This document shows positions 18,414-26,809 of a stretch of DNA of 64,000 nucleotides, piece after piece; within the stretch, counting starts at the first letter, position 1, and each line of letters begins with the position of its first letter. The DNA is from Chryseobacterium gwangjuense (GTDB taxonomy: Bacteria > Bacteroidota > Bacteroidia > Flavobacteriales > Weeksellaceae). The notes below the pieces were generated by a model, which saw only the letters and a list, made by a program, of their open reading frames with translations, had not been told where the DNA came from and made no database searches. Both the position numbers and the translations under genes were made by a program. The stretch lies in assembly GCF_021311115.1 (NCBI RefSeq), contig NZ_JAJTNP010000003.1:186001-250000 (forward strand), read 5' to 3'.

Positions 18414-18743
18414 ATGTCAGATATTAATATAAAAATCACCGACAGAGAAGGTGTAACGCACGATATTGTAGCTCCTACGGATATGTCCATGAATCTCATG
18501 GAAATTATCCGCTCTTATGAATTAGCAGAAGAGGGAACTATAGGAGTTTGCGGAGGAATGGCGATGTGTGCTTCTTGTCAGGTCTACGTGATCAATGATC
18601 CGGGACTGAATGTAATGGAAGCTGAAGAAGATGCAATGCTAGCAGAAGCTTTCCATGTGAAAGATAACAGCAGATTGGGTTGCCAATTGCATATCGTTCC
18701 TGAAATGGAAGGACTGGAAGTGGAAATTGCTCCTTATCCTTAG
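18414..18743 (+). CDS. 2Fe-2S ferredoxin
   Basis: A 109-residue ferredoxin with cluster ligands C46, C52, C55 and C90 (CGGMAMCASC, then LGC). The C-x5-C-x2-C spacing and the late cysteine are those of the adrenodoxin/Isc-type vertebrate-like ferredoxins. It follows the ferredoxin reductase gene by 12 bases, so the two are co-transcribed and probably form an NADPH-to-ferredoxin electron chain. The electron acceptor is not encoded next to them. Confidence 0.95.
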   Translation: MSDINIKITDREGVTHDIVAPTDMSMNLMEIIRSYELAEEGTIGVCGGMAMCASCQVYVINDPGLNVMEAEEDAMLAEAFHVKDNSRLGCQLHIVPEMEGLEVEIAPYP

Positions 18744-18766
18744 ACGAATTTATTTAAATGATAATA

Positions 18767-18800
18767 AAAAACCTCCCGAAGATTTTCTTCGGGAGGTTTT
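18767..18800. terminator. Bidirectional terminator after ferredoxin
   Basis: Stem AAACCTCCCGAAGA against TCTTCGGGAGGTTT, with A-run before and T-run after, lies between the convergent ferredoxin gene and the small gene ending at 18803. Confidence 0.93.
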
Positions 18801-18802
18801 GT

Positions 18803-19165
18803 TTATTTAGATGGACATTTCCATTCGTGAGTAATTATTGTATCTGGTTTTACTATTTTAAAGAATGCCTCTCCTTCATTTTTTATAAAATAATCGCCGG
18901 GTTTCATTTCGTCTTTATAAAAATTCCACCACCTATTATAGTGATTGCATTCACAAGGCTCATTAGTTTCGGGATTTGTTCCTAAAATTTTAAAAGGTCC
19001 AAAATTTTCTATCGAATCTATCTTTATTGAACATTTTTCATGTTTTAATGTTTCTCGAAATTCATTACAGTCGGTTTGAGGAACAATTAATGGGACAATA
19101 ACAAATATTGTTAAAAATGTTATACCGACTCCAAGCATTTCTTTATTTACATTGTAAATATTCAT
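18803..19165 (-). CDS. Small membrane-anchored protein of unknown function
   Basis: About 120 residues with one hydrophobic segment near residues 10-30 (GVGITFLTIFVIVPLIV), then a polar domain with scattered cysteines and a CECNHYNRWWNFYKDE stretch. I do not recognise a family. The start at 19165 is preferred to the ATG 11 codons upstream because it keeps the hydrophobic segment close to the N-terminus, but either is possible. The segment may be an uncleaved anchor, with the rest in the periplasm. Confidence 0.6.
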   Translation of the reverse strand: MNIYNVNKEMLGVGITFLTIFVIVPLIVPQTDCNEFRETLKHEKCSIKIDSIENFGPFKILGTNPETNEPCECNHYNRWWNFYKDEMKPGDYFIKNEGEAFFKIVKPDTIITHEWKCPSK

Positions 19166-19230
19166 GACAAAAAAATTCAACTTATTATATGAACACAAGC
19201 TTTTAAATACCTGAAAGGCTTTTGTTTATC

Positions 19231-21384
19231 TTAATTTTTCGAAGGCTGAAAATTCGGATGTCCAACCTGCCACAATGCAAAAGAAAAAATATCTGCATAT
19301 TCTTTGAAAATAACATCATAATCGCTTGTAAAGTGTCCATTGTCGTAATTTGCATACAATACAACAGGTTTTTTAGAAGCTGAATTATTTTGTAAGATTG
19401 CCGCAAATTTACCTGGCATCCAAGGAACCACTCGGGAATCATTCATACCTACACGTACAATTACGGCAGGGTATTTTACTCCTTTTTTTACCTTGCTTTG
19501 AGCATCCATTTCAATCAGATGCTTTGTGTCTTCTTCATTTTTTAATGTTCCGATTTCCGGTATCTGGTTAGGTCCGTTTGCTGTTATTTCTGTTCTTATC
19601 GCATTGGTTAACCCAACTTCAGGAATTGCAACTGCATAAAGATCCGGTCTTTCGGTAATCGCTCTTCCGATAAGAATTCCGCCTGCGCTTACTCCATTTC
19701 CGATTAATTTTGAAGGAGAAGTATATTTTTGGTTAATCAAATACTCTGTACAGGCAATAAAATCTTTCCAGGTGTTTGGTTTGGTTGCTTTCATTCCTGC
19801 TTCGTGCCATCTTTCACCCTTTTCTCCGCCACCTCTTACGTGAGCCACGGCAAGGATAACGCCTTGTTCCAATAATACGGAAAGTCTTGCTGAAAAGCGG
19901 GGTTCATAAGAAAAACCGTAACCGCCATATCCTGTAATATAAGCCGGATTATTCCCGTCCATTTTCATGTTTTTAGGATAAATAATAGAAAGCGGCACCA
20001 TTACACCGTCGTGGCTTTTCACTTCAACTTCTTTTACAGTGTAAAGCGCATTATAATCAGGATAATTGGTCTCAGAATTAAGGTATTTGCTTTTTATGAT
20101 ATCTCCCTTTTCCGGATTGTATTCATACGTTGTTAAGGGAGTTAGCCAATTGACATTATTGCAGTAAATATTATCATTTTCTCTCTGGCTGAGTGATAAC
20201 GAACTATTAACTCCGGTTGGAAAAGCAACTTTTTTTCCTTCCAATGTATTGATATTTACCTGATACTTATCTCTCACGATACCGTCTCCTAAAGAATAGT
20301 AAAGGTAATTTTTAGAGTTGTGAATACTGATAATTACGTTGTTATTGCTCTCAGGAACGACTATTTTAGCATTCTTCAAATCAGGTTTTGAAAGACTTGT
20401 AAGGGTTATTTTGTAATTCGGAGCATCTTTATGGGTAAGCAGGAAAAGCTTGTCACCGGAAATAAACACATCCGTAATGTCATCTGAAGGTTTTACAATT
20501 TGCCTCCATTTTACTTTTTTATTTTTTAACTCTGAATAGGGAGCAACAAAAATCGGGCTTTCAGATTTTACGGAGCTTAATCTCAGAACAATATATTTAT
20601 AATCATCGGTAAAATAGACACTTGTAAATTGTTCGGTTAAAGCATTCAGTTCCGGATATTCTTCTCTTGAAGCGAGTATTTTATCTGTTTTTGTATCCGT
20701 TCCTATTACGTGAAGCATCGCTTTCATATCTTTTAAAAGCATGTTGCTGTTAGGATCTGAAGTACTCATTTTAGTATACAAAATACCTTTGTCGTCCTGT
20801 GTAAATTCAAAAGCAAATTCGCTCCAGATAGGTCCGATCTCATCATTAAGAAGTTGATGAGTTGTGAGATCCAAAATCCTTAAAGTACAAATTTCACCAC
20901 CTGATTTTGATAATAAAATGGCAATTTTCTTGGATTTAGAATCAACCGCAAAATTGGTGATCTGAGTATCCTTACCAAGCGTTTCAGGGTCGAAAATCAA
21001 TGTTTCTTTTCCGGAAGAAAGATCTCTGGAGTATAATTTGGAAAGGTTTTCACTTTTCTTGGTTTTGGTATAAAAATAAGCATTTTGTCTTTGGAATATG
21101 GCGTCGAAAGAATCACCGTTCATTTCCTGTACCTCCTTCATACGTTTGTACAGATCTTCACGGTGTGGGATTTTATTAATAAGACTATGACTAAAATCCG
21201 ATTGGGATCTAAACCATTTCTCTACTTCAGGGTTTTTGATATCTTCCAGCCATCTGTAGTTGTCTGTGATTTTGGTGCCGAAATAATCATCAACAACTGT
21301 TTTTTCGGGAGTTGAAGGATAATGATATTGCGCAGAAATTATTTGACTTAAAAATAATCCTGCAGTCAGAAAAATATTTTTCAT
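19231..21384 (-). CDS. Prolyl oligopeptidase family serine peptidase (S9A)
   Basis: A 717-residue protein with a signal peptide, so it acts in the periplasm or outside. Residues 20-440 form the seven-bladed propeller that limits access; residues 445-717 form the alpha/beta-hydrolase domain with S566 (GVSAGG), D649 (GMNDSRV) and H684 (DNGHF) as the catalytic triad. The nucleophile motif is GVSAGG instead of the usual GGSNGG or GGSAGG, and His is followed by Phe. Cleavage after proline in short peptides is expected. A TACATTTG box lies at 21422-21429. Confidence 0.93.
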   Translation of the reverse strand: MKNIFLTAGLFLSQIISAQYHYPSTPEKTVVDDYFGTKITDNYRWLEDIKNPEVEKWFRSQSDFSHSLINKIPHREDLYKRMKEVQEMNGDSFDAIFQRQNAYFYTKTKKSENLSKLYSRDLSSGKETLIFDPETLGKDTQITNFAVDSKSKKIAILLSKSGGEICTLRILDLTTHQLLNDEIGPIWSEFAFEFTQDDKGILYTKMSTSDPNSNMLLKDMKAMLHVIGTDTKTDKILASREEYPELNALTEQFTSVYFTDDYKYIVLRLSSVKSESPIFVAPYSELKNKKVKWRQIVKPSDDITDVFISGDKLFLLTHKDAPNYKITLTSLSKPDLKNAKIVVPESNNNVIISIHNSKNYLYYSLGDGIVRDKYQVNINTLEGKKVAFPTGVNSSLSLSQRENDNIYCNNVNWLTPLTTYEYNPEKGDIIKSKYLNSETNYPDYNALYTVKEVEVKSHDGVMVPLSIIYPKNMKMDGNNPAYITGYGGYGFSYEPRFSARLSVLLEQGVILAVAHVRGGGEKGERWHEAGMKATKPNTWKDFIACTEYLINQKYTSPSKLIGNGVSAGGILIGRAITERPDLYAVAIPEVGLTNAIRTEITANGPNQIPEIGTLKNEEDTKHLIEMDAQSKVKKGVKYPAVIVRVGMNDSRVVPWMPGKFAAILQNNSASKKPVVLYANYDNGHFTSDYDVIFKEYADIFSFALWQVGHPNFQPSKN

Positions 21385-21429
21385 TTTATATTTCTTTTAT
21401 GTGTGAAAAATTTTAATACTGCAAATGTA

Positions 21430-21777
21430 CTAAACTTCACCTTTTGAAATCCATTTTCCAACAGTCGGAGCTTGATAATTTTTCATCATTGCCAACAACT
21501 CATCAACAGTATCACTAATCAGTAACATATCTCTGTTAATGGATTTTAAAAATCCTTTATCAACCATGGTTTGAACAAGCTTTATCAGGTCGTTATAAAA
21601 ACCGTCAATATTTAAAACAGCAATGGGCTTTTGATGAAGTCCGAGTTGCGCCCAGATGATCATTTCGAAAAACTCTTCCAAGGTTCCGTAACCTCCCAGA
21701 AGAACAATCACGCCATCACAAAGGTCGTTCATTTTAGTTTTTCTTTCGTGCATGGTTTCTACTAGAATAAGCTCAGT
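21430..21777 (-). pseudogene. LOG family protein, C-terminal fragment
   Basis: About 115 codons carry the C-terminal half of a LOG-type nucleotide 5'-monophosphate phosphoribohydrolase (TIGR00730): ELILVETMHERK, LGGYGTLEE, then IIWAQLGLHQKPI. The half begins at the Thr-Glu that also ends the N-terminal half at 24447-24686. Upstream of the junction the frame stays open for only 12 codons and offers no ATG. The signature normally reads PGGxGTxxE; the first Pro is Leu here, which fits decay. The two halves together would give about 194 residues, a normal length. LOG enzymes release cytokinin-like free bases from nucleotides. Confidence 0.9.
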
Positions 21778-21937
21778 TGTATTATTATATGTAGAGGCAA
21801 AGAAATTAAATGCCAACTTTCATTTTCATCACATTATTTAAGAAAATGTTAATCAATTATATTACATACAAATCCTTAAAAATTAATTTAATCAAACGTC
21901 AGCAATCAACATTATTGTTTCCCCTTTAATAATTAAT

Positions 21938-22498
21938 TTATTGCTTTGTTAGAACAATACTCTTTGGCAGCGGATCTGGAAATGGATTAGAATTATAAAA
22001 TGAACAATCTGAAGTAATAATATCAGTCGTATCAGAAAATTTCCAATTTAGCATTGTCTTTGATTGGTCTGTAAAATTAATCATTATTAATCCATTCATA
22101 TCGCAAATATCAGGATCTAAATATCGTAAAGAATATTTTGTACTACTTTGGGAGAATATTTTCCCCCCAACAATTTTAGCATCACTATCAGAAACTGATG
22201 TGTTATCAAATAACACCAATCCGTTTAAATTAGTAACCTTAAATTTACCTATTAATACATCCATGTAATATGGATTATTATTCAAATGAGTAAAATATTT
22301 TTTAATCTTCTTCAAACTTAGATTAAAAATTTTTCCATTCCACTGTCCAGTCCATGTACCTTCATATGCTAATAACTCATCATCTAAATCTTTTATATAA
22401 GAATCTGAAGGTACTGTAGAATAAGTTCGTAATGGATAGGTTTGTGCTTTGCAAGATGTTGCTAGTATGAATAATATAAGTAATAATATGTTTTTCAT
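21938..22498 (-). CDS. DUF6705-like lipoprotein
   Basis: A 186-residue lipoprotein: the signal peptide ends at C16 (ATSCKAQ). The mature part (ELLAYEGTWTGQWNGKIF, LIGKFKV, LNGLVLFDN, then an NFTDQ and LNWKF stretch) resembles the DUF6705 family common in Chryseobacterium, with an EGTW motif as in lipocalin-like folds; the assignment is from memory and moderate. Its function is unknown. It lies 17 bases after the JAMM-motif lipoprotein gene and is surely co-transcribed with it. Both sit inside the broken LOG gene. Confidence 0.75.
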   Translation of the reverse strand: MKNILLLILFILATSCKAQTYPLRTYSTVPSDSYIKDLDDELLAYEGTWTGQWNGKIFNLSLKKIKKYFTHLNNNPYYMDVLIGKFKVTNLNGLVLFDNTSVSDSDAKIVGGKIFSQSSTKYSLRYLDPDICDMNGLIMINFTDQSKTMLNWKFSDTTDIITSDCSFYNSNPFPDPLPKSIVLTKQ

Positions 22499-22515
22499 AA
22501 TTTAAATTTTAAATT

Positions 22516-24270
22516 TTATGGACAAGGAGTTTTTGATCCATCTGTATTTATTCTAGAGGCATTACCTGTTATCTTTTCTACTTTATAAACCTCTAATCCC
22601 GTTATTTTAACTGATTGACTTAAAAAATTAGCAAAAAACTTTTCTATATCAGCCTGATCAAAAGTTCCATCTTCGTTTTGTAGTTTTTGAATCTCTGTTA
22701 AATACCAATTTTTCCAATTACTAATTTGATTGGGACCAATGCTAAAATCGCCATTACCACTATATTGGAGCATATAATTCCCTTCAGATGTAATAACCAT
22801 ACAATAAGCATCTTTTATATTTCCATTCTCTTCAGCATTTCTTACACAACTTGTTAAGAAAGTTATAACATCTGCTGGCGAAAATATTTTAATTGGTGTC
22901 CCTCCATTACTTTCATTATTATGAGAATGTATAAATCCAAAATATTGGTTTCCGCTCGGTAAAACAACATTATGTGTACCAAGTGAATTTTCCATTGGTT
23001 GATATTGAGTTTCTGCAATGGTTGTATTAACTGGATATGCTGCTGAATACCCCATCTCATGATCATAATCAAGAACTGCTGGTTTATCTATGGTTGTAAC
23101 TTTTTCTTTGAATTTAACATCATTAAATTTACTTTTAATATTATCACAGGGTGTAGATAGATATTCATCGTAGAATTCTTGCCAAGTAATATCGGGGTTC
23201 TGTATTAGATATTGAAATGCCCAATTAAGAAAATATTGGTTGTTCATTGGAGAAAGATTAGGATTGCTGTTTACATTCTCATACCATACATTTAATCCTG
23301 TCAATCTTTCTGTAATAAATTTTTTTGTTGGAATATTGATCCCATTATTCTTAAAGTAAAAGTAAGTATAATAAAACAAATCAGGATTATTAACTCTTAA
23401 TTGGTTCAACGTATTTCCTAATGATATAAAATAGTTGGCTGTATTAACATAATGAACATAATTTGGATCGGCTGGATCTTCTGTTTGATAATATTCATAT
23501 CCTAAAGAAACAAATGGAAAAGTAATATAAACTCCCCCTAAATCAATTGGTCCTCCTCCCGTTCCAATTCCTCCTAATCCTCCATCACCTGTTCCATTTC
23601 CACCTCCAGAATCCTGATTGCAGGTATCCTCTATTGATAATATTGTTGGAGCAGGTGCACCTCCTACTTTACAAGTACTATCACTTCCTGTTTGGTGTAC
23701 AGCGGCAGAGCACCAACCAGTTTCCCAAGTGATGATATAACATCCTACTTGGTCAGTCTGGACCCTTGCCGCAATGTTAAGTTTATCAATATCGTAAATT
23801 TTAATCTTTGCTTTAATGTCTGTTATTTCTCCAGAAATAAATTTTTGCTGTTGCTCTTTTGTAAGATCGTACTGAATTAAAACACCTGAAAAGCTATGAT
23901 CTGCATTTTCTTTTACAACCAGGTTTTCAGACTTACTACTAAGGTATGTTCTTGAAATTGGAAATGTATAAGTTTTTATTCCATTATTTTCAACTAATAA
24001 AACCCGATTCGTTCCAATAATTGCACCATCTAAAATCTCATTTTGAACAACTTTCTCATTAGTGTTGGTATTATATCTGAACTTAGATTTTATTTCTGAA
24101 AGTTCCTTTAAAAGTGGTTTCAGCCTGTTAACCTCTTCTTTATTCAGTATAGAAACCTGGTATTTTTGTTCACCTCTATCATCTTGTAAAAGATCTTCAC
24201 TCCGACATGAATTCAAAAAGAAAGTTAAGATTATTAATGACAATAATCTCCAAAATAAATTTTTCTTCAT
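22516..24270 (-). CDS. Lipoprotein with JAMM/MPN+ metallopeptidase motif
   Basis: A 584-residue lipoprotein (lipobox LNSC, C22). Residues 30-200 form a first domain with a cysteine-containing stretch; a Gly-rich linker follows at 222-246; residues 255-380 are helical. Residues 400-475 contain H448-x-H450 and S464-P-A-D467, spaced like the H-x-H...S-x-x-D zinc site of JAB1/MPN+ peptidases, with E405 as a candidate catalytic Glu. Such peptidases cut isopeptide or peptide bonds. It would act on the cell surface or in the periplasm. The family is not one I recognise; the motif is suggestive, not proof. Confidence 0.7.
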   Translation of the reverse strand: MKKNLFWRLLSLIILTFFLNSCRSEDLLQDDRGEQKYQVSILNKEEVNRLKPLLKELSEIKSKFRYNTNTNEKVVQNEILDGAIIGTNRVLLVENNGIKTYTFPISRTYLSSKSENLVVKENADHSFSGVLIQYDLTKEQQQKFISGEITDIKAKIKIYDIDKLNIAARVQTDQVGCYIITWETGWCSAAVHQTGSDSTCKVGGAPAPTILSIEDTCNQDSGGGNGTGDGGLGGIGTGGGPIDLGGVYITFPFVSLGYEYYQTEDPADPNYVHYVNTANYFISLGNTLNQLRVNNPDLFYYTYFYFKNNGINIPTKKFITERLTGLNVWYENVNSNPNLSPMNNQYFLNWAFQYLIQNPDITWQEFYDEYLSTPCDNIKSKFNDVKFKEKVTTIDKPAVLDYDHEMGYSAAYPVNTTIAETQYQPMENSLGTHNVVLPSGNQYFGFIHSHNNESNGGTPIKIFSPADVITFLTSCVRNAEENGNIKDAYCMVITSEGNYMLQYSGNGDFSIGPNQISNWKNWYLTEIQKLQNEDGTFDQADIEKFFANFLSQSVKITGLEVYKVEKITGNASRINTDGSKTPCP

Positions 24271-24419
24271 TTACTAATTTTTTGAAATCATCAAATTAAT
24301 TCTTTTTTTTTAACATTCCTAATATTTTGTAAAATCTCTTAAATGTAACTAATAAATTAACATTCAAAAACAGATTCTTTATTGGAATAAATGCTTTTCA
24401 ACTAAAGATGAATTCGGTT

Positions 24420-24686
24420 TCATCTATTACCAAATATTGTTGCGACTTCGGTCAATTGCTTGTGAGCGATTTCTTTTGACTGTAAAAAGTGGGGAAGAAC
24501 ACCAATAACTTTTCCTCCTGCATGTAAAGCTCCGTCAGCAACAGCGCCCATTAAACCGACATCAGCTCCGCCATATACCAATTGAATATTTTGTTTTGCC
24601 AAAGTTTGTCCAAGCAAAGTGGCTTGTTCTTTAAAAACATCATCTGAACCGAAACTTGAACCGCAAAATACCGTGATACTTTTCAT
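24420..24686 (-). pseudogene. LOG family protein, N-terminal fragment
   Basis: Starting at the ATG at 24686, 80 codons encode the N-terminal half of a LOG protein: MKSITVFCGSSFGSD, LVYGGADVGLMGAVADGAL, then VIGVLPHFL and HKQLTE. The homology stops at LTE (near 24447); eight unrelated codons (VATIFGNR) lead to a stop at 24420. The missing half continues at 21777. The fragment lacks the PGGxGTxxE catalytic signature, so it cannot be active. Its normal neighbours, pepD upstream and the peptidase gene downstream, are kept in order. Confidence 0.9.
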
Positions 24687-24722
24687 AATAATTTTAAATT
24701 TTAAGGAATGGTTGAAATTAAA

Positions 24723-24752
24723 AATATCCAAAATCGTAAGATTTTGGATATT
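24723..24752 (-). terminator. Intrinsic terminator after pepD
   Basis: Perfect 13-bp arms (24723-24735 and 24740-24752) with a GTAA loop; on the minus strand the stem runs into TTTTTAATTT. It separates pepD from the LOG remnant. Confidence 0.87.
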
Positions 24753-24772
24753 CAATAGTATATTTTTTCAAT

Positions 24773-26215
24773 TTATTTTAAAGGAATATTCGCTAAAATA
24801 TCTTTAGTGAATGCCCAGAATTTCTGAGCAGAAGGAATATTCGCTCTTTCATCCGGAGAGTGCGCTCCTCTGATCGTAGGTCCGAAACTTACCATTTCCA
24901 TTTCAGGATAATTAGCTCCGATAATTCCACATTCCAAACCTGCATGACATGCTACAACGTGTGGTTTCTCACTGAATTTTTCAACATAGATTTTTTCCAT
25001 CAACTGAACGATCTCAGAACCCGGCTTTGGCTTCCATCCCGGATAAGAACCACTGAATTCAGTATTCATTCCTGCAAGCTCAGCTACTGATTTTAATTGT
25101 TCAGCAACAGAATATTTAGAAGATTCTACAGAAGAACGGGAAAGATTTAAGATTTTTAAAGCTCCGCCTTTTAGTTCTACTCTTGCTACATTGTTTGAAG
25201 ATTCTACCAGATCTTTTACATCCGGGCTCATTCTGTACACTCCGTTGTGAAGAGATTTTAATGTCAGAATAATTTTCTTTGAATCGGTTTCGGAAAGTAC
25301 TTTTTCAGAAGAAGTAGCATTTTCGATATTGATCTGAAGACCTGCTTCTATAGTTGCAAATTCTTCTACAATTTCTTTTTTAAGATCAGTAACTTCTAAA
25401 ATGAATTCCTGGGCATTTCTTACAGAAACAATTGCTACTGCTTCTCTAGGAATCGCATTTCTCAATCCGCCTCCATCAATAGAAATCAACTGAATGTTTT
25501 GTTTTTCCAGCCCTTTGTAAAGAAGCCTTCCTAAGATAATGTTGGCGTTTCCGAAACCTTTGTGGATATCCATTCCTGAGTGGCCTCCTTGTAATCCCTT
25601 TACTTCAAGTCTTACTATTTGTCCGTTTGCTGCTTCTGTTTCGTAGGTCTGAGTAATCGTAACATCAATTCCTCCTGCACAACCGATATCAATTTCATCG
25701 TCTTCTTCGGTATCAAGATTTAATAAAATTTGTCCGGTTAATTGACCTGGTTTTAAGCCTAAAGCTCCCGTCATTCCTGTTTCTTCATCTATGGTGAAAA
25801 GCGCTTCCAGATCTGGGTGAGGAATGTCCGAACTTTCTAAAATTGACATGATGGTAGCAACTCCCAACCCGTTATCTGCACCCAAAGTAGTTCCTTTTGC
25901 TTTTACCCAGTCTCCGTCAATTTCCATTTTGATTCCTTCTGTTTCAAAATCAAAATTTACATCGCTGTTCTTTTGGCAAACCATATCCAAATGCGATTGT
26001 AAAACAACAGATTTGCGGTTTTCCATTCCTGCAGTGGCAGGTTTTTTAATGATGACATTTCCTACTTCATCTACTGTAGTTTCCAATCCTAGATTTTCAC
26101 CAAATTCTTTAATGAAAGCAATTACTTTTTCTTCTTTTTTTGAGGGTCTTGGAACTGCATTTAATTTGGAGAAGTTTTTCCAGATTATCTGCGGTTCTAT
26201 ATTAGATAATTCCAT
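24773..26215 (-). CDS. pepD: Aminoacyl-histidine dipeptidase (M20 family)
   Basis: A 480-residue M20 peptidase. Zinc ligands and catalytic residues are visible: H75 and D77 (SHLDMV), D114 (LGADNGLG), E144/E145 (DEETGMTGA), and a late HAGLECG. The sequence matches PepD, which splits X-His dipeptides such as carnosine in the cytoplasm. The start is set at 26215: a TAAATTTG box at 26231-26238 lies between it and the ATG 16 codons upstream, so that upstream ATG would not be in the transcript. It ends at its own terminator. Confidence 0.93.
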   Translation of the reverse strand: MELSNIEPQIIWKNFSKLNAVPRPSKKEEKVIAFIKEFGENLGLETTVDEVGNVIIKKPATAGMENRKSVVLQSHLDMVCQKNSDVNFDFETEGIKMEIDGDWVKAKGTTLGADNGLGVATIMSILESSDIPHPDLEALFTIDEETGMTGALGLKPGQLTGQILLNLDTEEDDEIDIGCAGGIDVTITQTYETEAANGQIVRLEVKGLQGGHSGMDIHKGFGNANIILGRLLYKGLEKQNIQLISIDGGGLRNAIPREAVAIVSVRNAQEFILEVTDLKKEIVEEFATIEAGLQINIENATSSEKVLSETDSKKIILTLKSLHNGVYRMSPDVKDLVESSNNVARVELKGGALKILNLSRSSVESSKYSVAEQLKSVAELAGMNTEFSGSYPGWKPKPGSEIVQLMEKIYVEKFSEKPHVVACHAGLECGIIGANYPEMEMVSFGPTIRGAHSPDERANIPSAQKFWAFTKDILANIPLK

Positions 26216-26248
26216 GAAATTTATTTTTCTCAAATTTACAAAATAAAA

Positions 26249-26274
26249 AATGCTTCCGATCATTCAGAAGCATT
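26249..26274 (-). terminator. Intrinsic terminator after the gene at 26301-26792
   Basis: Eight-bp arms AATGCTTC (26249-26256) and GAAGCATT (26267-26274); in the minus direction the stem continues into TTTTTTATTTTG, which also carries the pepD -7 box. Confidence 0.8.
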
Positions 26275-26300
26275 CTTTTGTATTTTTACCGGAAGCAGGT

Positions 26301-26792
26301 TTAGCATCCGCATTCACCATAAATAGGCATGGTAACTACGGTGCCATCAGGTTTTTCGATAGTCAGTGTTCCCTGGAATAATAAAGCTTCTTCGTTCTTT
26401 ATTTTTTTACCTTTTACAGAGATTTTATATTCTTCATTTTCTATTTCTTTGCTGAGTTCTTCATCGGCTTCCATATCACTGGAAGAAATAAGATTTAAAG
26501 CCAGTCTTTTACCGTCAAGCTTCATATAAGCCGTTTTTCCGGCATCATCGGCATAGATGTATTTCTCGGTTTCGAAGTCGGCTTTATTTTTTGCAAAATA
26601 GCATGAGCATTCTTTGATTTCTTTAGGAAAAGGAAATACTTCTACAGAAATTTTCCCTGAAGAAGTCTCTGTTTTAGTAGAATCCTGAACAACTGTTAAA
26701 GAATCTCCCGATGTTTGAGGGGAAATTGCTTCTTTGTCTTTTTTACATCCGATCAGTAACAATGCTGAAAAGAAAATGATAAAATATTTCAT
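26301..26792 (-). CDS. Lipoprotein of unknown function with CSC and CGC motifs
   Basis: A 163-residue lipoprotein (lipobox LIGC, C16). After a Ser/Thr-rich linker there is a compact domain framed by two cysteine pairs: CSCYF near residue 70 and the C-terminal GECGC. The spacing suggests a metal site or two disulfides. I do not recognise the family. It lies 17 bases after the LURP-one-like gene and is probably in its operon. Anchoring in the outer or inner membrane facing the periplasm is expected. Confidence 0.78.
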   Translation of the reverse strand: MKYFIIFFSALLLIGCKKDKEAISPQTSGDSLTVVQDSTKTETSSGKISVEVFPFPKEIKECSCYFAKNKADFETEKYIYADDAGKTAYMKLDGKRLALNLISSSDMEADEELSKEIENEEYKISVKGKKIKNEEALLFQGTLTIEKPDGTVVTMPIYGECGC

Positions 26793-26809
26793 GTGGTTTT
26801 GGTGTTTTA

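Larger units (their letters stand above)
21778..24446. other. Two-gene lipoprotein cassette inserted in the LOG gene
   Basis: This segment of about 2.67 kb separates the two halves of a single LOG-family reading frame at the codons for Leu-Thr-Glu. It holds two leftward lipoprotein genes and AT-rich flanks (21816-21937 and 24271-24419) with no other gene or clear motif. There is no transposase, no evident terminal inverted repeat and no perfect target duplication; only AC-GA is shared at the two junctions. By eye it is more AT-rich than its neighbours. The edges are placed by the break in protein homology and may be off by several bases. Confidence 0.8.

Noticed and set aside
19203..19442. 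79-codon frame on the minus strand at the end of the prolyl oligopeptidase gene
   Set aside because: It lies in another frame inside the conserved C-terminal catalytic region of the peptidase.
21420..24460. Search for an insertion sequence or integron-like element at the split LOG gene
   Set aside because: No transposase or integrase frame, no clear terminal inverted repeats and no exact target duplication; only AC-GA is shared at the junctions.
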